From Collinsella aerofaciens (GTDB taxonomy: Bacteria > Actinomycetota > Coriobacteriia > Coriobacteriales > Coriobacteriaceae): DNA of 6,064 bases. Every line of letters begins with the position of its first letter. Position 1 is the first letter of the stretch. The translations under genes were made by a program, and so were the position numbers. Below the pieces are notes generated by a model. That model was not told where the DNA came from, searched no databases, and was given only the letters and a program-made list of their open reading frames with translations. Location of the stretch: NCBI GenBank assembly GCA_008671285.1, contig RPYR01000149.1, forward strand, positions 1 through 6,064, in the 5' to 3' direction. Shown piece by piece: positions 1 through 4,434 of this stretch.

Positions 1-31
1 ACCATATGTTGATTAAGCTGTTCCGAATCAA
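1..31 (-). CDS. 5' end of an off-window gene controlled by the TPP riboswitch (partial, start uncertain)
   Basis: This is the first coding stretch after the riboswitch, terminator and ribosome site on the minus strand. A TTG at 31-29 lies 12 nt after the AAGGAGG site and opens a frame that reads M-I-R-N-S-L-I-N-I-W to the window edge. A GTG at 40-38 is in the same frame but only 3 nt from the site. The ATG at 42-40 hits a stop after four codons, and an ATG at 5-3 in another frame is 38 nt away. Too little is visible to name the product. The upstream TPP element makes a thiamine biosynthesis or thiamine/precursor transport gene the natural expectation, by inference only. Confidence 0.25.
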   Translation of the reverse strand, partial: MIRNSLINIW

Positions 32-43
32 TCCCTGCACATG

Positions 44-50
44 CCTCCTT
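44..50 (-). promoter_or_regulatory. Strong Shine-Dalgarno site for the off-window gene
   Basis: The minus strand reads AAGGAGG here, a near-perfect match to the 16S rRNA anti-SD sequence. It lies just after the terminator of the TPP leader. It shows that a translated gene starts within a few tens of bases towards the left edge. None of the nearby start codons has ideal spacing (GTG at 3 nt, TTG at 12 nt). Confidence 0.5.
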
Positions 51-57
51 GGCATAG

Positions 58-88
58 AAAAGGGGCGCTGTGCATAGACAGCGCCCCT
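58..88 (-). terminator. Intrinsic terminator of the TPP riboswitch leader
   Basis: A perfect 11-bp stem is formed by 61-71 and 78-88 with a 6-nt loop at 72-77. On the minus strand the stem is followed by TTTT-C-T, a short U-tract. On the plus strand the bases after the stem are not T-rich, which fixes the orientation. It lies only 9-12 nt beyond the riboswitch 3' end and before the ribosome site of the off-window gene, the layout of a transcription-attenuating riboswitch. A clear antiterminator partner was not identified by eye. Confidence 0.8.
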
Positions 89-96
89 GTAAAGGC

Positions 97-194
97 GGCA
101 TGCTCCCTACGCCAGCATTAAATGACAGGTTCAAAGGATTGGGCCCCATGCCCTCTCAGCCTTGTGGTTTGCACCGCCGGCACTCCCGCATCGA
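97..194 (-). ncRNA. TPP riboswitch (THI element)
   Basis: Read on the minus strand, this stretch has the conserved blocks of the TPP aptamer in order. GGGAGTG is near the 5' side, followed by CTGAGA (159-154) in the pyrimidine-sensing arm. TGAACCTG follows (133-126), and GCTGGCGTAGGGA (116-104) forms the pyrophosphate-sensing arm and the 3' closing strand. The P1 stem closes with ATGC (191-188) against GCAT (103-100). The family binds thiamine pyrophosphate and represses thiamine synthesis or transport genes. Here the terminator at 58-88 follows at once, so TPP binding should favour premature termination. The regulated gene is off the left edge. Confidence 0.93.
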
Positions 195-208
195 ATCTGT
201 TGTTCCCT

Positions 209-237
209 ATACTAGCGCACCTGCCAAAAAGGGACAG
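209..237 (-). promoter_or_regulatory. Candidate promoter of the TPP riboswitch transcript
   Basis: On the minus strand a -10-like TAGTAT lies at 214-209. Seventeen bases upstream is a weak -35-like CTGTCC at 237-232, matching three of six consensus bases. Transcription would start near position 202, just before the riboswitch aptamer, which is the expected arrangement. The -35 is weak, so the call rests on the -10 and the position. Confidence 0.4.
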
Positions 238-253
238 GTTTATTTTGGCAGGT
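219..253. repeat. 11-bp perfect inverted repeat between divergent promoters
   Basis: ACCTGCCAAAA at 219-229 is matched exactly by its reverse complement TTTTGGCAGGT at 243-253, with a 13-nt spacer. The spacer holds the candidate minus-strand -35 element, and the right arm ends 4 bp before the plus-strand -10-like TACAAT. No T-tract follows on either strand and no gene ends here, so a terminator is unlikely. An operator for a dimeric regulator is the better guess. Confidence 0.6.
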
Positions 254-256
254 CGT

Positions 257-286
257 TACAATAGGTAGGACCGATACGAATGGGGG
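257..286 (+). promoter_or_regulatory. Candidate -10 and ribosome site of the HAD phosphatase gene
   Basis: TACAAT at 257-262 is a good -10 element, but no convincing -35 exists at 16-18 bp. A GGGGG stretch at 282-286 lies 4 nt before the ATG and is the only SD-like sequence close enough, so translation initiation may be modest. Confidence 0.35.
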
Positions 287-290
287 CCTT

Positions 291-1199
291 ATGATTAAAC
301 TTGTGCTGACCGATATGGACGATACACTGATTCCAGCCGGGCATGACGGCGCCAGCGACTACGCCATTGAGGGTATTCATGCCATGCAGGCGGCGGGTCT
401 GCACTTTGGGCCGGTTTCGGGTCGTCAGCCGTCCGCGATGGGCTGGATGTTCAAAAACCGTTCCGAGTGTTTTTCGACCGGTGCGTTCTGTAACGGCCAG
501 GTGATGTTTGTCGACGGCGAAGTAGTCGCTTCGCGCGCAATCGACAACGATGCTCTGATGCGTTTGGCTGACTATCTGGAGCAAGAGACCGACGATACAT
601 TTCTAAAAGTCTACAGCCTGGGCGATGACTTTTGGGGCAACGATGCCTATTGCGTGACGAGCAATCCCGAGCGTGTGCGTCGCGCTATGGAGTCGGGCGG
701 CAATGCGTGGCTCAAAGGCGAAGAGGCCCCGTGTCGTCCCGTCGTCGATGGCGCGCCGGTGTTTAAGGCGAATATCTGGAGTGCCCGTTCGCGTGAGGAG
801 CTCGCGGAGCTACGCGAGCGCGTTGCCGTTGAGGTGCCGGAACTCTCGCTTGTGTTTCCCAACAACCGAGTGCGCCTGTTCGACATCCTTCCGGATGGTT
901 GGGACAAGGGCTGCGCTGCGCTGGAGCTGGCGCGCGCCTTGGGCCTGACGCCCGACGAGGTGGCCGTATTTGGCGATTCCGATAACGATCTGCCCATGAT
1001 CGATGCCGTTCCCAACTCCGTTGCAGTCGCCAATGCCAATGAGGCCGTCACGGCTGCCGCGCGCTGGCATATCGGCGCCGCGGCAGATGATGCGGTCGCC
1101 GGGGCTCTGCATCAGATTGCCGCCTGCGCCGCGACGGGGGAGATGCCGCCGTTTATGCGTCAGGAGGGTGCAGCCGACGCGAATTTCGCGAACAGCTAA
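291..1199 (+). CDS. HAD-superfamily hydrolase, Cof type (sugar-phosphate or phosphate-ester phosphatase)
   Basis: The 302-residue product has the full set of HAD phosphatase motifs. Motif I is DMDDT at 8-12, with nucleophile Asp8 and acid/base Asp10. Motif II is VSGR, with Ser43. The motif III lysine is in WDKG (Lys206). Motif IV is GDSDND at 228-233, which binds Mg2+. The long insertion between motifs II and III fits the Cof-type (C2B) cap that selects the substrate. Length is slightly above the family's usual 265-290 because of an Ala-rich tail after about residue 270. Such cytosolic enzymes remove phosphate from sugar phosphates, nucleotides or cofactors such as FMN or PLP, and the substrate cannot be read from sequence. 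Its stop codon lies inside the ribosome site of the LysR gene 10 nt downstream, so the pair is probably one operon. Confidence 0.9.
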   Translation: MIKLVLTDMDDTLIPAGHDGASDYAIEGIHAMQAAGLHFGPVSGRQPSAMGWMFKNRSECFSTGAFCNGQVMFVDGEVVASRAIDNDALMRLADYLEQETDDTFLKVYSLGDDFWGNDAYCVTSNPERVRRAMESGGNAWLKGEEAPCRPVVDGAPVFKANIWSARSREELAELRERVAVEVPELSLVFPNNRVRLFDILPDGWDKGCAALELARALGLTPDEVAVFGDSDNDLPMIDAVPNSVAVANANEAVTAAARWHIGAAADDAVAGALHQIAACAATGEMPPFMRQEGAADANFANS

Positions 1200-1209
1200 G
1201 GAGACAGCC

Positions 1210-2106
1210 ATGAAGCTCCAGCAGCTCAGATATGTCGTCAAAGTTGCCGAATGCGGCAGCATTACCGAGGCCTCGCGCCGTCTCTTTGTGTCGCAGCCTT
1301 CGATTACCGCGTCGATTCGCGATCTCGAAAACGAGATGGGTGTGCACATCTTTGAGCGCACCAACAAGTGCGTCATTGTGTCCGAGGAAGGCGAGACCTT
1401 CTTGGGCTATGCGCGCCAGGTACTCGACCAGGCCGACCTGCTCGAGGGCAAGTACAAGGGCGCATCCGAGCAGGTGCCGCACTTTAGTGTGAGCTGCCAG
1501 CATTATTCCTTTGCCGTCAACGCGTTTGTCGACGTGATCCGCGAGTTCGATGCCGCGCGTTACGACTTCACCCTGCGCGAGGAGCAGACTCACGAGATTA
1601 TCGAGGATGTCGCGCATATGAAAAGCGAACTGGGCATCCTGTACTTATCCGAGCATAACCGCGAGGTCATCGAGCGCATGCTGGTGGCCAACGAGCTCGT
1701 GTTCGAAGGACTCTTCTGCGCCACGCCGCATGTCTTCGTCTGCGCCGACCATCCGCTGGCGGACCGCTCCAGCGTGACGCTCGAGGATCTGGAAGACTAC
1801 CCGTTCCTGTCCTACGAGCAGGGCAGCTACAACTCGTTTTACTATTCCGAGGAGCTGACCTCGACGTTCGAGCGTCGCAAAAATATCCGCGTGCGCGACC
1901 GTGCGACGTTGTTCAATTTGGCCATGGGCCTCAACGGCTACACGGTATGCTCGGGCGTGATCAGCCACGAGCTCAACGGCCCCGGCATTATCTCGATTCC
2001 GCTCGACGTGGACGAGTACATGGAGATTGGCATCATCACGCGCAAGAACACGACGCTTACGCGCTACGGTCGGGCCTATATCGACGCGATTCGTCAGCAT
2101 ATCTAG
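1210..2106 (+). CDS. LysR-family transcriptional regulator
   Basis: The 298-residue protein has the LysR layout. An N-terminal winged helix-turn-helix spans about residues 1-60, with the signature around SITEASRRLFVSQPSITASI (17-36) followed by a LENEMG linker segment. A helical linker follows, then a periplasmic-binding-protein-like effector domain from about 90 to the end. The start chosen is the ATG at 1210, 5 nt after AAGGAGA (1198-1204). The same frame is open further upstream, but that stretch overlaps the HAD gene. The family binds T-N11-A dyads as dimers or tetramers and responds to small molecules. The effector is unknown. A dyad of this type lies in the gap before the downstream methyltransferase gene, which makes that gene the likely target. 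The regulator and target are in tandem, not divergent as is more usual. Confidence 0.93.
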   Translation: MKLQQLRYVVKVAECGSITEASRRLFVSQPSITASIRDLENEMGVHIFERTNKCVIVSEEGETFLGYARQVLDQADLLEGKYKGASEQVPHFSVSCQHYSFAVNAFVDVIREFDAARYDFTLREEQTHEIIEDVAHMKSELGILYLSEHNREVIERMLVANELVFEGLFCATPHVFVCADHPLADRSSVTLEDLEDYPFLSYEQGSYNSFYYSEELTSTFERRKNIRVRDRATLFNLAMGLNGYTVCSGVISHELNGPGIISIPLDVDEYMEIGIITRKNTTLTRYGRAYIDAIRQHI

Positions 2107-2152
2107 GCTGCTGTGCTCCGCACGGTTCAAGTCTCTTTATGACAGTCCAGAC

Positions 2153-2175
2153 TGATATAGGAAACATCTATATCA
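2153..2175. promoter_or_regulatory. Predicted LysR-type operator (T-N11-A dyad)
   Basis: TGATATAG and CTATATCA form perfect 8-bp arms around a 7-bp spacer (GAAACAT), centred on 2164. T2158 and A2170 give the T-N11-A pattern inside the dyad. The centre is about 66 bp before the transcription start predicted near 2230. LysR proteins classically occupy a recognition site near -65. The LysR gene ends 46 bp upstream. A smaller inverted repeat, CAGTC-CA-GACTG (2143-2154), abuts the left side. Confidence 0.6.
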
Positions 2176-2194
2176 AACTGTTATAAACGTATAT

Positions 2195-2223
2195 TTTACG
2201 ATGGTCATATGAGCGCTCATACT
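2195..2223 (+). promoter_or_regulatory. Predicted promoter of the MetE-like gene
   Basis: TTTACG at 2195-2200 (-35, four of six consensus bases) and CATACT at 2218-2223 (-10, four of six) are separated by 17 bp. This puts the start near 2230 and gives a leader of about 32 nt. Imperfect elements fit a promoter that needs an activator. The leader is too short for an S-box or other methionine riboswitch. Confidence 0.5.
2208..2221. promoter_or_regulatory. 14-bp perfect palindrome overlapping the -10 element
   Basis: TATGAGCGCTCATA reads the same on both strands. It occupies the right part of the predicted -35/-10 spacer and runs into the -10 hexamer at 2218-2223. A repressor bound here would block RNA polymerase. 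It differs in sequence from the LysR-type dyad upstream, so a second regulator is possible. It has no loop, so an RNA hairpin role is unlikely. Confidence 0.5.
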
Positions 2224-2261
2224 CTGTCCCAGTAAAGCAACCAATGCAAAGGGAGATATCT

Positions 2262-3395
2262 ATGAGCACTTCGATTCAACCGAACGCGCCGTTTCGCGCC
2301 GATATCGTCGGCAGCTTTCTTCGTCCGCAGGCTGTAAAGGGCGCCCGTGCCGCCTATGTCGCGGGTAAACTCGACGCTTCCGGCCTTAAGGCCGTCGAGG
2401 ACGATGCCATTCGCGATTTGGTGGCCAAGCAGAAGGCCGCCGGCCTGCAGGTGATCACCGATGGCGAGTTCCGCCGCAGCTACTGGCACCTCGATTTTAT
2501 GTGGGGCCTTAACGGCATTGAGCGCCGCACCTCACGCACGGGTTATATGTTCCATGACGAGGAGACGACGGCCGACACCGCCGTGGTTACCGGTCCCATT
2601 AGCGGCGAGAACCACCCGTTCGTCGAGCATTTTAAGTTCGTCAAGGCGCTTGAGGAGGAGGGCCAGGTCGCACGCCAGACCATTCCGGCGCCGATCCAGA
2701 CGTTCTCTGAGGTCACGCTCGATCGCTGCGATGGCCAGCAGGAGAGCCTGCGCGCTGTCTATAAGACCGATGAGGAACTTGCCGACGCCATTGCAGCCGC
2801 TTATCGCACGGTGATCGCCGACCTGTACGCAGCAGGCTGCCGCAACATCCAGTTTGATGACTGCACCTGGGGCATCTACTGCGATACCGATTTTGTCGCC
2901 AAAACCGGCATGAGCCCGGTCGACCTGCAAAAGGTAAGCGAGCTGGGCGTGGCGCTCAACAACGCCGCCATCGAGGGCAAGCCCGACGATCTGGTTATCA
3001 ACACGCACGTGTGCCGCGGCAACTACCACTCCACCTACGCTTTTGAAGGCGGCTACGACCCTATCGCTCCGTATCTGTTCGCACATGAGAATGTCGATGC
3101 GTTCTATCTGGAGTTCGACACGCCGCGCGCCGGCGGCTTTGAGCCGCTCAAGTACGTCGCTCCCGGCAAGAAGGTCGTGCTGGGCTTGGTAACCACCAAG
3201 GCGGCAGAGCTCGAGAACGAGGATGTTATCGTCGAGCGCATCCGCGAAGCCGCTAAGTACGTGCCGCTCGAGAATCTGTACCTGTCGCCCCAGTGCGGCT
3301 TTGCCAGCTGCGAGATTGGCAACAAGCTGACCGAGGACGAGCAATGGGCGAAGATCGCGCTGGTCAAGCGCATTGCCGAGCGCGTTTGGAAGTAA
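2262..3395 (+). CDS. MetE C-terminal-domain-like methyltransferase (cobalamin-independent methionine synthase family, YxjG/YxjH-like)
   Basis: The 377-residue protein matches only the catalytic C-terminal barrel of cobalamin-independent methionine synthase. Full MetE is about 750 residues and carries an extra N-terminal barrel. Visible features are VGSFLRP at 16-22, ITDGEFRR at 65-72 and QFDD near 197-200. A plausible zinc set that binds the homocysteine thiol is His249 and Cys251 in THVCRG, Glu284 in LEFD and Cys345 in SPQCGF. The ATG at 2262 is preferred over an in-frame ATG at 2244 because AAAGGGAG (2248-2254) sits about 7 nt before it. Family members transfer a methyl group to homocysteine or a related thiol to make methionine. 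Stand-alone versions probably do not use the same folate donor as full MetE, and the donor here is unknown. The upstream LysR dyad and adjacent LysR gene suggest sulfur-amino-acid control. Confidence 0.88.
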   Translation: MSTSIQPNAPFRADIVGSFLRPQAVKGARAAYVAGKLDASGLKAVEDDAIRDLVAKQKAAGLQVITDGEFRRSYWHLDFMWGLNGIERRTSRTGYMFHDEETTADTAVVTGPISGENHPFVEHFKFVKALEEEGQVARQTIPAPIQTFSEVTLDRCDGQQESLRAVYKTDEELADAIAAAYRTVIADLYAAGCRNIQFDDCTWGIYCDTDFVAKTGMSPVDLQKVSELGVALNNAAIEGKPDDLVINTHVCRGNYHSTYAFEGGYDPIAPYLFAHENVDAFYLEFDTPRAGGFEPLKYVAPGKKVVLGLVTTKAAELENEDVIVERIREAAKYVPLENLYLSPQCGFASCEIGNKLTEDEQWAKIALVKRIAERVWK

Positions 3396-3442
3396 CGCTA
3401 GCGTTTGCAGGTGGCGGCGCGTGCGAGGCATTGCGTATCGCG

Positions 3443-3448
3443 TACAAT
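3443..3448 (+). promoter_or_regulatory. -10-like element before the 17-codon ORF
   Basis: TACAAT is a good -10 hexamer 70 bp before the start of the short ORF. The best -35 candidate (GTGCGA at 3421-3426, 16 bp away) is weak. The rest of the gap from 3396 to 3505 shows no other gene or strong structure. Confidence 0.3.
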
Positions 3449-3517
3449 GGTTCGGATCGTATCGTTCGGGCAGGTTATCCGATATGCCTGATTGCCCTTC
3501 CATTCGAAAGGACATCC

Positions 3518-3571
3518 ATGTCCCAGTCCTCGATGCCCACCGTATCTGAACTCGAGGAGACTGTCGAATAG
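3518..3571 (+). CDS. 17-codon ORF with strong ribosome site (small protein or gene remnant)
   Basis: An ATG lies 5 nt after GAAAGGA (3506-3512), as good a ribosome site as those of the neighbouring genes. The frame encodes 17 residues, MSQSSMPTVSELEETVE, then TAG. The peptide is acidic with a helix-like end. Read past the TAG, the next codons give Q-L-R-S-A-K, which would continue an amphipathic helix. This could mean a longer coding sequence cut by a nonsense change or deletion. The terminator stem begins 18 nt after the stop. It is not recognised. It may be a real small protein, the 5' remnant of a lost gene, or chance. Confidence 0.35.
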   Translation: MSQSSMPTVSELEETVE

Positions 3572-3588
3572 CAGCTGCGTTCAGCCAA

Positions 3589-3636
3589 ATTAAAAATGGC
3601 GTCCATGCGTATGTACGCTTGGACGCCATTTTTAAT
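3589..3636. terminator. Bidirectional terminator between convergent units
   Basis: The 17-bp arms 3589-3605 and 3620-3636 pair perfectly, with A-rich left and T-rich right ends (AAAAATGGCGTCCA / TGGACGCCATTTTT). Inside, after a T-T mismatch, GCGT and ACGC extend the hairpin by 4 bp. U-tracts occur on both strands, so it can stop plus-strand transcription from the MetE-like gene and short ORF and minus-strand transcription from the esterase. The esterase stop codon (3634-3632) lies inside the stem. Confidence 0.88.
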
Positions 3637-4345
3637 GCGTCAGTATCCAGCGGATGCCGCGCGCCATGCGCAGGTCAGTTTGGGCAAAGTGATTGCCGGG
3701 GTTGAGCTCCAGCGTTGTTGGAATGTCACGCTCTATAAACAGCTCTTCCATCGCGCGCGTGTCGTCGAGTACGTGCCGCATCATGCGGTTGGGCGTCTTG
3801 GTTTCCTTTTTACCGAGCGACAGATAAGCGGCGTCGGGCGTGGCTGTCATCGTGCGCTCACGCGCGTAGTCGATAAAGCCGGGGAACCACAGCGACCCCG
3901 ATGCACTCGCCGCGCGCTCAAAGACATCTGTTTGCCAAAGTGCCCACAGTGCAAAAAGACCCGCCAACGAATAGCCGACAACGCCGCGCCAGATGGGCGG
4001 TTGCGGGAGCGATGATTCGGCCTCTGGGATTATCTGCTTCAACAACTCGTCAAGAAAACCAGCAGCCTGTCCGTCAAAGGGCTCGGCATCTCGTATAGTT
4101 CCGTCGCATTCCCAGGGGCTCAACTCGCGATTCCAATCGAGTCCTCCGATGGCGACAAGGGTGAATGGCGGGCAGTCGAGCTCTCGGCAGCGCTCGTAGA
4201 CTTCACTACCGTCGCCCATAACCACGGGGAGGTAGATGACGGGCGCGCCTTCTACACACTCTGAATAAACGGTTATCTGCTTCTGATGCGCTTCCAAGGT
4301 AGGCTTCTCTCGGTGTTGTGATATTGACAGCCTCAATTGTCGCAC
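3632..4345 (-). CDS. Alpha/beta-hydrolase-fold esterase (esterase D / IroE-Fes type)
   Basis: The product is 237 residues from the GTG at 4345. The nucleophile motif is GYSLAG (124-129) with Ser126, a GxSxA variant common in this putative esterase group. A C-terminal GNHF carries the likely catalytic His219. An acidic residue after SLGKK (Glu181) is the probable third triad member. There is no signal peptide or membrane segment, so it is likely cytosolic. Relatives hydrolyse acyl, siderophore or S-formylglutathione esters, and no substrate can be assigned. The start is uncertain: the GTG has no ribosome site. An in-frame TTG at 4297 is preceded by AGAGAAG about 7 nt upstream and would give 221 residues, beginning just before the first strand. 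The gene sits 89 nt downstream of the permease gene, with a terminator between them. Confidence 0.82.
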   Translation of the reverse strand: MRQLRLSISQHREKPTLEAHQKQITVYSECVEGAPVIYLPVVMGDGSEVYERCRELDCPPFTLVAIGGLDWNRELSPWECDGTIRDAEPFDGQAAGFLDELLKQIIPEAESSLPQPPIWRGVVGYSLAGLFALWALWQTDVFERAASASGSLWFPGFIDYARERTMTATPDAAYLSLGKKETKTPNRMMRHVLDDTRAMEELFIERDIPTTLELNPGNHFAQTDLRMARGIRWILTH

Positions 4346-4364
4346 GCTGGCACGGGGGCAGACG

Positions 4365-4410
4365 CTAAAAGAAAGGCGCGGAGCCGCTCGATGCGATTCC
4401 GCGCCTTGTT
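4365..4410 (-). terminator. Intrinsic terminator of the purine permease gene
   Basis: AAGGCGCGGA at 4373-4382 pairs perfectly with TCCGCGCCTT at 4398-4407 (10 bp, 15-nt loop). On the minus strand the stem is followed by TCTTTT, a suitable U-tract, 28 nt after the permease stop. The plus strand side is also T-rich (GTTGTTTTG), but no plus-strand gene ends here. It separates the permease and esterase transcripts. Confidence 0.82.
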
Positions 4411-4434
4411 GTTTTGCTTTGGCAGACTATGCCG

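Noticed and set aside
70..264. Plus-strand 64-codon ORF at the left edge
   Set aside because: It overlaps the TPP riboswitch and its terminator on the other strand, has no ribosome site and resembles no protein.
1003..1209. 69-codon N-terminal extension of the LysR protein
   Set aside because: It overlaps the HAD gene in another frame, is Arg/Pro-rich, and the ATG at 1210 has an ideal ribosome site and begins the canonical helix-turn-helix.
2111..2138. Possible terminator after the LysR gene (CTGTGC-TCC-GCACGG)
   Set aside because: The stem is only 6 bp with a G-T pair and a 3-nt loop, and the tail is not a proper U-tract. It may be a weak terminator but cannot be supported.
2532..3629. Minus-strand 365-codon ORF opposite the MetE-like gene
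   Set aside because: It is a GC-rich antisense shadow with an Arg/Ala/Val-rich product without domains. The plus-strand gene has clear family motifs, ribosome site and promoter. Its N-terminus lies in the terminator hairpin.
3596..4015. Plus-strand 139-codon ORF, in frame with the 17-codon ORF after its TAG
   Set aside because: It starts inside the terminator hairpin and runs antisense to the esterase gene, whose triad motifs show that the minus strand is coding.
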